This document shows, piece by piece, positions 31,811 to 40,480 of a DNA stretch of 64,000 nt. Position 1 is the first letter of the stretch, and every line of letters starts with the position of its first letter. The notes beneath the pieces are model-generated. The model ran no database searches. It had not been told where the DNA came from and worked only from the letters and a program-made list of their open reading frames with translations. The translations under genes and the position numbers were made by a program. The stretch spans positions 1,674,001 to 1,738,000 of the forward strand of contig NZ_UWOK01000001.1 of NCBI RefSeq assembly GCF_900573985.1, read 5' to 3'. Origin of the DNA: Campylobacter showae. GTDB lineage: Bacteria; Campylobacterota; Campylobacteria; Campylobacterales; Campylobacteraceae.

Positions 31811-33351
31811 ATGGCAAAAAGTAACGTTTCAAGACGCGACATGCTCAAAATGAGCTTAGCAGGCGCCGGAGCTCTTGCATTAGGAGCAGTAAATGCAGAC
31901 GCCGCGGTAAGCGCAAAAGACGTAAAATTTGACGAGGAGTGGGACGTCGTCATCATCGGCAGCGGCTTTGCGGGTCTTGCAGCGGGTATCAAAGCGAGCG
32001 AACGCGGAAACAAAGTACTAATCCTAGAAAAAATGGGTCGCGTTGGCGGAAACAGCGTCGTAAACGGCGGAATTTTTGCCGTACCAGGCAGCGAACTACA
32101 AAAGAAAAACGGCGTTAAAGACTCAAAAGAAATTTTCATCGCCGACTGCGTAAAGGCGGGTCTTGGGCTAAATCACGTCGAGCTACTTGAAGTGCTAGCT
32201 GACCGCGCCGTAGATACGTTTAACTTTACAGTAAAACACGGCGCAAAATACCTAGACAAGCTCATCCTAGAGGGCGGTCATAGCGTACCTAGAACGTACT
32301 ACACCGAAAACACTAGCGGCTCTGGCATCGTGCAGCCTCTCGTAGAATCCTTTAAAAAATCAGAAGGTTGCGAGCTTCGTACTCGCACGAAATTCGACGA
32401 TTTCGTAACGGACGATAGCGGCCGCGTCGTAGGCGTAGCCGTGAGAGAAAATTATAAATTCGATAAGGATTTATTTAGCGACGACCGCGAAAATAAAGGC
32501 GGCGATAAGAGATTTATCAAGGCTAAAAAAGGCGTCGTGCTAGCTAGCGGCGGATTTTGCAGCGATAAATTTTTTAGAAAGCTCCAAGACCCTCGCGCCG
32601 TGCCGGAATTTGACACCACAAACCACCCTGGAGCTACTGCAGGCGCGCTCATCTCAGCGTTTAAGGTAGGCGCACTACCGGTGCAAGTCGGCTGGATCCA
32701 GTACATCCCGTACAAATGCCCGGACGAAAAGGGTAACGGCATCACAAGCAAATTTGCAGCCCAAGCGAGCTTCCGCTATGGATTTTCCGTAGATCCAAAA
32801 ACCGGCAAACGCTATATGAACGAGCTAGCCGATCGCAAAATCAGAGCCGACGCGATGTTTAAAATCATCGACGCCAAAGCAAACAGCTACCCGATCAACC
32901 TCTGCGACTCCGTAGCCGCGGCAAAACTAGTGCCGAGCGACCTCGAAAATCCGATGAATAGCGGCGTCATCAAAAATTCGACACCCTTGAGGAGCTAGCG
33001 GCGTTTTATAAAATGCCTGCGGGCGAGCTAACTAAGACCGCCGAGCGCTACAACGGCTTTGTGGCATCGGGTGTCGACGAGGACTTCGGTAAACCGATGA
33101 AGCTAACCGACGGCATCACGGTCTCAAAACCGCCGTTTTACGCTATGCGCGGCGCTCCGAAGCTGCACCACACCATGGGCGGCGTAAAGATCAACACCAA
33201 AGCGCAAGTCCTAAATATCGACGATGAGCCGATCGCCGGACTATATGCCGCGGGCGAGGTTACGGGCGGTACGCACGGAGCTAGCAGGCTTGGTAGCTGC
33301 GCGATACTAGACTGCCTAACGTTTGGTATGATAGCAGGAGAAAATATTTAA
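31811..33351 (+). pseudogene. second Tat-exported flavoprotein reductase, frameshifted
   Basis: A close paralogue of the flavoprotein at 28655, with Tat signal SRRDMLKMSLAGAGALALGA, FAD motif VVIIGSGFAGLAAGI, and C-terminal KLHHTMGGVKINTKAQV and GASRLGSCAILDC. The frame breaks at a five-base A run (32972-32976); one more A would give VIKKFDTLEELAAFYKMPAG and continue to the stop at 33351, restoring about 513 residues. All other positions remain protein-like, so the break is recent or a base-calling artefact. No second cytochrome pair follows, so if active it would share the FccB/FccC-type donors. A clear terminator follows at 33368. Confidence 0.8.
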
Positions 33352-33367
33352 CTTCTAGTTTAACACG

Positions 33368-33392
33368 AAGGGGAGGCAAAAGCTCCCCTTTT
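33368..33392 (+). terminator. rho-independent terminator
   Basis: Stem AAGGGGAG/CTCCCCTT with a 7-base loop followed by TT and CGC, 17 bases after the flavoprotein stop. Strong GC stem; short T tract. Confidence 0.7.
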
Positions 33393-33609
33393 CGCTGACA
33401 AACCCGCCTATTTAAAGCTTCGCGCCAAAGACCAAAATTTACAAATTTACTCTAGTATTCTTACGCAAGCGTACTGATTTTAAAGCACTTTATCTGCTTA
33501 AATTTAATAACCGTTTAAAACAAATTTATGTATATTTTCTCTTTTATATGTCATCAAATTTGAGCATCAAATTTTGCAAATTTAAAACCAAAACCGCCGA
33601 AAGAGAAAA

Positions 33610-35005
33610 ATGAATAGAAATTTTAATAAAGCAAGAACCCAAGGTATCCTCGGCGCAGTTTGCATCCTGTGTGCGAGCGCGAGTTTTCTAGCGAGCGATC
33701 AGAGTGTGTTTTGGATCGTTCGCACGCTAGCGTGGCTATTTGCGCTTACGTTTTTCCACTACGCACTCATCCGCGCGCAGGAGCTGTCAAACGCAAACGT
33801 CTTTACTATCTTTAAATACGCCTACAACGGCTTTTTAGCAGTGATCCTCTGCACGGTCGCGCTCTACGTTTTTGATAAAAATTATCTCAGCCTCATCTCC
33901 CGCGTCATCATTCCGCTTGCAGTATTTGCCGTCTCTATCGTATGGGTCGTCATAAATCTCAAGCTCGCAAAGGCCTCGGGCTGCGCGCTTTTTAACGTTT
34001 ATGCGTGGATGCTTGCCGCTAGCCTGGGCGCAAACTTTATTTATGGCTTGCTAGAGGCCCTCTCGCCAGCTCTCATTGCCTCTATCGTCAAATTTGAACC
34101 TCTCGCAAATGCGCTTTTTGATCTAGCGACTTCTGGCGTCTTGCTCGCGGCGTGGATCAGTGTGGAAAATTTCTCAAACGAGCAAAATGAAATCGAGATA
34201 AATTTGACCAACCAGCTCGGCGATAGGTCAAATTTAAGTGCCCAAAGCACAAACGAACCGGATTTTAGAACCCAAGACGAGCAAACGACGGAGCTCAAAT
34301 TTGACGCAGATCAAAATCAAACAGATAAAATTCCGCCCCAAAAAGAAAAAGCGCATGAAAATTCTTACGAACGAGAAACGCTAAAAGCAGTCAAAAAGCA
34401 GGGTATCATCTCGTGCCGGCTTATGCTAGCGACCGTTGCCGTATCGTTTTTTACCAAGCTTTATCTGATATTTACGCGGCCGCACGGCGAGTCGCAAGAG
34501 CAGCTGATAAAAATGCTTGAAGGCTCGGTAAATTTCGTGCTTTTTCTTGCCGCAGCCGTTTATATGTGGTATGCGCTCAAAAAGCTAGAGGAGATCTACG
34601 ACACCGACGTACTTAGTACCTATAAGCAGATGATTTTTTGTATCTATCGTATTTACAGTAGTCGGTATAGCGTTTGGCTTTATACGCGGCGTAGAAGACC
34701 GACCCGCCGCGATCGGTGCCGGATTGGCGGGACTGTTTATACTAGCTATCACCGTCTATCTAGCCGTCCTTTGGGCTAAGTTAAATTTCAGCCTTGCAAA
34801 GATTACGGAAAACACTCTTTTTAAGACTTACGTATTTTTCGCTATCGCTAGCTTTATTATCGCCTTTGCACTGCAGATGATGCTATCTACGGGCTATTTT
34901 ACGGCAGTCTTTTCCATACTGTTTGCAGCGCTAGCCATCGCGATACTCTACGTGCTGCCGACTGCGTTTTATCTATACGCCTGGACTATGATAAAGGAGG
35001 AGTAA
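33610..35005 (+). pseudogene. two-unit multi-pass membrane protein of the repeated family, frameshifted
   Basis: From ATG 33610 the frame is normal to a six-base T run (34634-34639) and then becomes nonsense; shifting by one base there yields VSIVFTVVGIAFGFIRGVED and continues to TAA 35005. The restored protein has about 464 residues in two units joined by a polar, Gln/Asn/Glu-rich linker of about 75 residues (near 193-265). Family landmarks in both units are: KARTQGILGAV and KAVKKQGIISCRL; HYALIRAQELSNANVFTIFK and WYALKKLEEIYDTDVLSTYK; VVINLKLAKASGCALFNVYA and LNFSLAKITENTLFKTYV. The end is FYLYAWTMIKEE. The T run could be an artefact or a slip site. Confidence 0.7.
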
Positions 35006-35006
35006 A

Positions 35007-35576
35007 GTGGACAAAAACGAACAAAATTTGACCAAAGATAGAGCCCAAACAGTAAACAACGTAAGAAATTTAGGATTTTTAGCTGCTATTTGCATGTCGC
35101 TTACGATTTTGTCGTCTTACATTGTAGTTTTTTCGCCGCAGTTTCAGGACAGAAACCATTGGGTACTCGGGTCTATAGGCACAATCGCTTGTTTTTATGC
35201 GGCTTTTAAAGCGCTTCAGCCTCTATGCGAGACGAATCTCGTGCGGCCATTTCATGCGAGTTGGATTTTTTGGATTGTTATGGTGGCAACGGCATATTTT
35301 AAGGAAAGATTTTATAGCGCCGAGTTTATGCTTATATTTTTTACATTATTTACTTTGTCGGCGATTTCTTGGACGATTTTAAATTTTAGGTTGGCGCGCG
35401 TCACGCAAAATCCGCTGTTTAAAATTTATGCCTACATGTTTATACTCTCGGTTTTATCCGGCTACATCGCGGTTTTTGCAAAAGCGCAAATCGGCAGCGT
35501 GCTCCACAATGCGCGAGTAACGGCTCTGCGCGGTTTAAATTTGACCTGCCCAGCGCCTAAAATTTGGCAAATTTGA
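35007..35576 (+). CDS. one-unit multi-pass membrane protein of the repeated family, 3' end apparently lost
   Basis: Begins at GTG 35007 after AAAGGAGGAG, one base behind the previous gene. The 189-residue product follows the unit (VRNLGFLAAICMSLTI, FYAAFKALQPLCETNLVRPF, TILNFRLARVTQNPLFKIYA) for about 160 residues. After AKAQIGSVL it ends in an unrelated polar tail and lacks the last membrane helix with the YxxAW ending seen in relatives. I read this as a 3' truncation, with the tail formed from AAATTT-rich intergenic DNA. Confidence 0.6.
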   Translation: MDKNEQNLTKDRAQTVNNVRNLGFLAAICMSLTILSSYIVVFSPQFQDRNHWVLGSIGTIACFYAAFKALQPLCETNLVRPFHASWIFWIVMVATAYFKERFYSAEFMLIFFTLFTLSAISWTILNFRLARVTQNPLFKIYAYMFILSVLSGYIAVFAKAQIGSVLHNARVTALRGLNLTCPAPKIWQI

Positions 35577-35802
35577 GTTAAATTTTTAGCTCCGACCGGC
35601 TTTGTTAAATTTGCCATAGCGCCGCTCGCAAATTTATTTTTATAAAATAGACAAGCATAGATTTTACCGCCGTTCGTATCAAAAAGGCGCGGGTTTGGCC
35701 GCCTGCGTGTAAATTTGACAGCCGAGCCAAATTTGACAAATTTAGGCAAATTCTCGCGAGGCCGTTTGCCGCACCGCACGTCAAATTTGACCCAAACTTG
35801 CC

Positions 35803-36612
35803 TTATCCGTTCATCTTAGATAGCTTCTCGTTTTTGAGGTTTGCCTCCATCTGGCGTATCTCCTCCTCGCCGCTCCTTACGATACCTTCGTCGCACTCAA
35901 AGTTTTTGGCGTCTATTTTTTTCGGGTATTCGACGTTTGCTAGGATGTATCTAAAAAGATTTATGCGAGCCTGCTTTTTACTGTCTGAGACGATGATCGT
36001 CCATGGGCAAAACGGCGTGTTTGAAGCTAGTAGCATCGAGTATTTTGCGATGGTGTACTGATCCCAGAGCTCCTGGCTTTTTTCATCCACGGGGGAGATT
36101 TTAAACTGCTTTAGCGGGTCGGTGAGGCGCTCTTTGAAGCGCTTTTTTTGCTCCTCTTTTGAAACCGAGAGGTAAAATTTAAAGAAAATGATGCCCGAGT
36201 TTTTGATCATCTCCTCAAATTTAGGCACCTCGCGTAAAAACTCCTTGTGCTCCTCCTGCGTGCAAAAGCCCATCACAGGCTCGACGCCAGCGCGGTTGTA
36301 CCACGAACGGTCAAAGATCACGATCTCGCCGGCGCTTGGCAAATGTGCGACGTAACGCTGGAAATACCACTGCGAGCGCTCGACGTCGCTTGGCTTTTCA
36401 AGCGCCACGATGCGGCATCCGCGCGGATTTAGGTGCTCGGTTAGGCGCTTTATCGAGCCGCCCTTGCCCGCCGCGTCGCGCCCCTCGATGATGATGAGTA
36501 CTCGCAGACCCTGCTCTTTTACGTGATTTTGAAATTTTAAAAGCTCGATTTGTAGTTTTCGTAGTTCGTGCTCGTAGTCGAATTTCACGCTATCCGTGCC
36601 GTTTTTACTCAC
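35803..36612 (-). CDS. ppk2: polyphosphate kinase 2 family protein
   Basis: Transfers phosphate between polyphosphate and nucleoside phosphates. The 269-residue protein has Walker A IEGRDAAGKGGSIKRL near residue 42, lid-region ERSQWYFQRYVAHLP near residue 79, Walker B IVIFDRSWYNRAGVEPVMG near residue 97, and KFYLSVSKEEQKKRF. A one-domain PPK2 of this length in campylobacters is usually an NDP-class enzyme, but subtype cannot be fixed by eye. It is convergent with the membrane-protein genes and divergent from dsbD. Confidence 0.92.
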   Translation of the reverse strand: MSKNGTDSVKFDYEHELRKLQIELLKFQNHVKEQGLRVLIIIEGRDAAGKGGSIKRLTEHLNPRGCRIVALEKPSDVERSQWYFQRYVAHLPSAGEIVIFDRSWYNRAGVEPVMGFCTQEEHKEFLREVPKFEEMIKNSGIIFFKFYLSVSKEEQKKRFKERLTDPLKQFKISPVDEKSQELWDQYTIAKYSMLLASNTPFCPWTIIVSDSKKQARINLFRYILANVEYPKKIDAKNFECDEGIVRSGEEEIRQMEANLKNEKLSKMNG

Positions 36613-36750
36613 TCTAAACCTCCTTTTGGTATTTTTAAAATGTTACTATCAAATAATTAAAATTTAGCTAAAATACGCCTCTTAATTTAACATTTAACGC
36701 TGACTTTATGGGAGCTTGTGTAAAATACGACAAAAATTTCAAGGAATATT

Positions 36751-38631
36751 ATGATTTTTAGGATGATTTTTGCGGCGATTCTGACTTGCTGCACTATGTT
36801 TGCCGAACCGCTTCCCGTTAAAGAAGCCTTCGGTCTCACCGCACACGCCGACGAGCAAAACGTCGAGTTTAGATTCGCCCCCGCGCCAAATATCCACGTC
36901 TATAAAGACAGTCTCGCGGCAAGCCTAGGCGACAAAAATCTAAACTCGCATCTAAACTTTCCAAAGGCCGAAATTTACGACGAACGCGAGGTTTATACGG
37001 GCAAATTTAGCCTTTTCGTGCCGATAAATTTGCTAAAAGGGCTTAGCGGCAGCGAAAATTTCACTCTAAAGCTCGAATACCAAGGCTGCGCCAAAGACGG
37101 CATCTGTTATCAGCCGCAAGTGCTCAAATTTGGCGTCAAAAAGAGCCTTGCCGGCTACTCCGTCGCGCAGATAATAGAGGCCGCCGAGCCTGAATTTGCC
37201 GGCTCGCAAGCGCCGCTTTCTGAGCAAGACTCCATCGCCGCAAGCCTTAGCAGTGCAAATTTCCTCCTCTCGCTCGCTACGTTTTTTGGCTACGGATTGC
37301 TACTATCGCTCACTCCTTGTATCTTTCCGATGATCCCGATCCTATCATCTATCATCGTCTCAAAACAAGCTAGCAGCGCGCATGACGGCAAAAACGGCGC
37401 CGTAAATTTAAGCGCGGTAGACGAAAACTCAGTCGAATTTGATAGCGGTAACCCGCACGCTAAAAACGTCAAAAGCAAAAGCTCGCGCGCTACGAGCGGC
37501 TTTTTCCTATCTCTTATCTACGTTTTTGCGATGGCCTGCGCCTACGCGGTAGCAGGCGTGGCGGCTAGCGTTTTTGGCTCGGGCGTGCAAAGCGCGCTGC
37601 AAACCCCGGCCGTACTGATCGGTTTTAGCCTCGTTTTCGTCGCGCTCGCGCTTTCGATGTTCGGGCTTTACGAACTTCAGATGCCCCTTGCTATGCAAAA
37701 CGCGCTTAGCAAAAAAGCCCAAAGCAAAGGCGGCATAATCGGCGTTTTTGCGATGGGATTTTTATCCGCGCTCATCGCTAGCCCCTGCGTCGCCGCACCT
37801 CTTGCGGGCGCGCTGCTTTATATCGCGCAGAGCGGAAACGCGCTGTTTGGCGGGCTTGCGCTCTTTACGATGGGGCTTGGCATGGGCGTGCCGCTACTGC
37901 TCATTGGAGCAAGCTCGGGTAAAATTTTGCCGCGACCGGGCGCATGGATGGATAAAATAAAGACGATTTTTGGCTTTATCATGCTGATAATGGCGGTTTG
38001 GCTGAGCGCGCGCGTGATGGGTACTAGAGTGGAGCTGCTGCTTTACGGCGTCATCGGCGTGTTTGCTAGCGTATTTTTCGGAGCTTTTGATGCGACAAGT
38101 AGCGAGCAAAGCGGCGGCAAAAAACTACTAAAAGGTGCGGCGCTATTAGCCTTTATCTACTCCGTCTTGCTGATCGTAGGCTCCTTTTCGGGCGCTAAAT
38201 CAGCGCTAAATCCGCTCGAAGGTTTTAAAAATGCAGGCGGCGCAGGCGTAAATTTGAGTAAAAATGAGCCAAATTTTATCGCCATCTCAAATTTGACCGA
38301 GCTAGAAAATGCGGTAAAAAGCTCGTCTAGGCCCGTACTAATCGACTTTTATGCGACTTGGTGCGCTAGCTGTAACGAGCTTGACGAGATTACTTTTAAA
38401 GACGAAGCCGTGCTAAAAAAGCTAGATAATTTCACTCTTTTGCGAGTGGACGTAACGAAAAATAGCAGTGACGACGCACAGATAATGAAAAAATTCGGAC
38501 TCATCGGGCCGCCTGCGATCCTATTTTTCCGTGCAGGTAGCGACGTGCAAGACGAGCTAAAAAACGCGCGACTCATCGGATTTTATCCGCCCGAAAAGTT
38601 TTTAGCTCATCTTGAAAAATTCGGGCTGTGA
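36751..38631 (+). CDS. dsbD: thiol:disulfide interchange protein DsbD
   Basis: Moves reducing power from cytoplasmic thioredoxin to the periplasm, for instance for cytochrome c maturation. The 626-residue protein has a signal peptide of about 18 residues, an N-terminal periplasmic domain with the redox pair in GCAKDGICYQ near residue 115, a central membrane domain with LTPCIFPMIPIL and SPCVAAPLAGALL, and a C-terminal thioredoxin domain with WCASCNELD near residue 533. A polar stretch of about 45 residues between the first two membrane helices (around 207-250) is longer than I expect for the family. Abundant c-type cytochromes upstream make it a sensible neighbour. Confidence 0.93.
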   Translation: MIFRMIFAAILTCCTMFAEPLPVKEAFGLTAHADEQNVEFRFAPAPNIHVYKDSLAASLGDKNLNSHLNFPKAEIYDEREVYTGKFSLFVPINLLKGLSGSENFTLKLEYQGCAKDGICYQPQVLKFGVKKSLAGYSVAQIIEAAEPEFAGSQAPLSEQDSIAASLSSANFLLSLATFFGYGLLLSLTPCIFPMIPILSSIIVSKQASSAHDGKNGAVNLSAVDENSVEFDSGNPHAKNVKSKSSRATSGFFLSLIYVFAMACAYAVAGVAASVFGSGVQSALQTPAVLIGFSLVFVALALSMFGLYELQMPLAMQNALSKKAQSKGGIIGVFAMGFLSALIASPCVAAPLAGALLYIAQSGNALFGGLALFTMGLGMGVPLLLIGASSGKILPRPGAWMDKIKTIFGFIMLIMAVWLSARVMGTRVELLLYGVIGVFASVFFGAFDATSSEQSGGKKLLKGAALLAFIYSVLLIVGSFSGAKSALNPLEGFKNAGGAGVNLSKNEPNFIAISNLTELENAVKSSSRPVLIDFYATWCASCNELDEITFKDEAVLKKLDNFTLLRVDVTKNSSDDAQIMKKFGLIGPPAILFFRAGSDVQDELKNARLIGFYPPEKFLAHLEKFGL

Positions 38632-38704
38632 AATTTGTGCGGAGATTTTTGCGGTTTTATCCTCAAAATTTTAGATAATTAAAGCTGATTTAAATTTCGC
38701 TCGC

Positions 38705-38710
38705 TATAAT
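38705..38710 (+). promoter_or_regulatory. -10 box of tRNA-Gln
   Basis: TATAAT 13 bases before the first tRNA base, in the expected place for a stable-RNA promoter. Confidence 0.6.
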
Positions 38711-38722
38711 TTCGCCTATCGT

Positions 38723-38796
38723 TACCCTGTAGTTTAGTGGTAGAACTGCTGACTCTGGATCAGCTAACAGAGGTTCGAATCCTTTCAGGGTAACCA
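38723..38796 (+). tRNA. tRNA-Gln, anticodon CTG
   Basis: A complete 74-base cloverleaf with encoded CCA. The acceptor pairs TACCCTG with CAGGGTA, the D arm is GTTT/GAAC, the anticodon stem is GCTGA/TCAGC with loop CTCTGGA (anticodon CTG, reading CAG), and the T arm is AGAGG/CCTTT with loop TTCGAAT. Its last bases are repeated at 45461-45478, marking it as the integration site of the element downstream. The gene remains intact after integration. Confidence 0.95.
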
Positions 38797-38797
38797 C
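38780..38797 (+). repeat. attL, 18-bp direct repeat in tRNA-Gln 3' end
   Basis: TCCTTTCAGGGTAACCAC, covering half of the T arm, the 3' acceptor strand, CCA and one further base. It is identical to 45461-45478; the bases on either side differ between the copies, so the repeat is exactly 18 bases. Confidence 0.88.
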
Positions 38798-38831
38798 AAG
38801 CCAAGCCTTCCCCTCAACTCACAAAACGTCA

Positions 38832-38910
38832 TAGCCTAAAAAAGCCGGCCTTCGTTATATCGACTTACAGTCAATACCGGCCGAAGCCTAGCATATAGGC
38901 TGCTTTTTTA
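38832..38910 (+). terminator. structured region with terminator between tRNA and integrase
   Basis: AGCCTA/TAGGCT with a 5-base loop followed by GCTTTTTTA (38886-38910) is a good terminator for tRNA transcription. TAAAAAAGC (38837-38845) also pairs with GCTTTTTTA (38902-38910), enclosing two CCGGCC-type blocks, so alternative folds are possible. The region may also hold integrase arm sites. Confidence 0.55.
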
Positions 38911-39009
38911 GATATAGTTGTCGCTTTGTAAAAGCTACTATCACAAATTTAAAATCTCTTTATCGCACAGGTATAATTATTAAAAAGTATATCTTAAAAA
39001 GGAGATTAA

Positions 39010-40314
39010 ATGCTAACTACTGCACCGACAAAGACAAAACAAGACGCTTTCGTTGAAAGCCTGCCCGCGCCGACGGAGAGAATATCCCGAAGCTACCGCA
39101 TACCTGACACGAGAAAACTCTACGTTGAAGTATTCAAAAATGGAACTAAAAAATTTAAGCTCCGCTACTTCAAAAATCATAGGCAAAGATACATATCAGT
39201 CGGCGAATTCCCCTTGATAACGGTCGCGCAAGCCGAGCTTAAGGCGTTTGAAATCGAGCGACAGATAGTCAACGACGAATACGTCTCTCGCCAAGCTAAG
39301 GAAGAATTCTACAAAGTAGCCGAAAAGGCTATAGAGGCATACGGCAAGGCGAAAAACCTAAAACAGAAGACGATACAGCATTACAAAAAACGCCTAAACA
39401 TCATAAACCGAACGCTTGCGAGAAAGCCGATACACGAAATTAACGTATCAGATTTGCGAAAAATCTATAGCGAATACGAAGAGCGCGGCGCGCTAGAAAT
39501 GCTTAAGAGGATAAACCAATTATTCCAAATTGTTTTCAAATACGCGATAAAAAAAGAATTCATCAAAAAGACGAAAAACCCTCTGTTGGAACTCGACTAC
39601 GACAAAAACTACGAGCACTACCGCGCCGCAACAGCCGTGCACCACCCTATTTTGACGACGAAAGAAGACGTCGCCGCATTCCTGAAAAACGTTGCAAATT
39701 GCCCCGATACTGCGCTAATAAGCGCAGTAGCGACGCTGCTAATGTTTAATACGGGGCTAAGGCTGGAAAGCGTATGCGAGATAAGGTGGGGCTACTTCAA
39801 TGAAGATTTTTCGACCCTTTTCTATTCAAAAAGCGCGCTAAAGGGCGAAAAAGCAACGGAAGACTCAAGACAAGACCTAATCTTACCTATCGCGCCCTCT
39901 ATGGCTCGAATATTAGCTGCATATAAGAACACGGTAAACGCCAACGTCAGAAAGCACGACGACATCGTATTTTTAGGGCGAAATTTTGAGGGAAAGCCGC
40001 GCCCAATCAATAAAGACGCGCTTCGCGAATACGTGAAACGCGTAAGCGACGACAAAATCACGCCGCACGGGGCGCGCGGCACGCTGACCACGTGGACGAA
40101 AAAGCTATTCGACGAACACGGCTTGCCCCTCGCATATATCCGAATGTATTTGCACCAAAAGTGCGAAAAAGACGAGGTCGGCATAAGTTATACACATTTG
40201 GATTATACCGACGGGGAAGTCCAAAAGCACCTGCGAAAAATGGCGGAGTGGTGGGAAGGCTTTTTGTTGGCTAGATACGACTACACGGAAAAAATACTCT
40301 CGAAGTTGTTTTGA
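39010..40314 (+). CDS. int: tyrosine recombinase / integrase of the element
   Basis: Catalyses site-specific insertion into tRNA-Gln. The 434-residue protein has a P4-type layout: N-terminal arm-binding region (IPDTRKLYVEVFKNGTKKFK, then RYISVGEFPLITVAQA), a central core-binding helical part, and a C-terminal catalytic domain with Arg 251 (NTGLRLES), His 353 and Arg 356 (PHGARG), a His at 382 (YLHQK) and a candidate nucleophile Tyr near 394-399. TATAAT at 38972-38977 and AAAAAGGAG precede the ATG. It sits next to attL as usual for tRNA-targeted islands. Confidence 0.92.
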   Translation: MLTTAPTKTKQDAFVESLPAPTERISRSYRIPDTRKLYVEVFKNGTKKFKLRYFKNHRQRYISVGEFPLITVAQAELKAFEIERQIVNDEYVSRQAKEEFYKVAEKAIEAYGKAKNLKQKTIQHYKKRLNIINRTLARKPIHEINVSDLRKIYSEYEERGALEMLKRINQLFQIVFKYAIKKEFIKKTKNPLLELDYDKNYEHYRAATAVHHPILTTKEDVAAFLKNVANCPDTALISAVATLLMFNTGLRLESVCEIRWGYFNEDFSTLFYSKSALKGEKATEDSRQDLILPIAPSMARILAAYKNTVNANVRKHDDIVFLGRNFEGKPRPINKDALREYVKRVSDDKITPHGARGTLTTWTKKLFDEHGLPLAYIRMYLHQKCEKDEVGISYTHLDYTDGEVQKHLRKMAEWWEGFLLARYDYTEKILSKLF

Positions 40315-40332
40315 TGCGGGAAAATAAGGGGA

Positions 40333-40356
40333 TAGAAGCGAGGAAACTCGCTTCTA
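40333..40356 (+). terminator. 10-bp perfect hairpin with GAAA tetraloop between int and rep
   Basis: TAGAAGCGAG and CTCGCTTCTA pair perfectly around GAAA, 19 bases after the integrase stop. There is no T tract, so it may be a weak terminator, an mRNA stabiliser, or the nicking hairpin of a rolling-circle origin for the Rep-like protein encoded next. Confidence 0.55.
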
Positions 40357-40396
40357 AAGACGATTTAGATTGGAATAGCCTTTAAAAGGATACCAA

Positions 40397-40480
40397 ATGC
40401 CGAATTATATACAAAAAACGCTTAAAAACAGCTTGCAAAACAGCCCTACGCGCCCTAACGACGGGGAGATAGAGCTATGA
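40397..40480 (+). CDS. 27-residue leader ORF coupled to the Rep-like gene
   Basis: ATG 40397 follows AAAAGGATACCAA and the frame ends at TGA 40478-40480, overlapping the ATG of the next gene by 4 bases. The product (MPNYIQKTLKNSLQNS, then PTRPNDGEIEL) has no recognisable domain. Such overlaps commonly couple translation of a downstream replication gene, so a leader-peptide role is likely. It may have no function as a protein. Confidence 0.5.
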   Translation: MPNYIQKTLKNSLQNSPTRPNDGEIEL

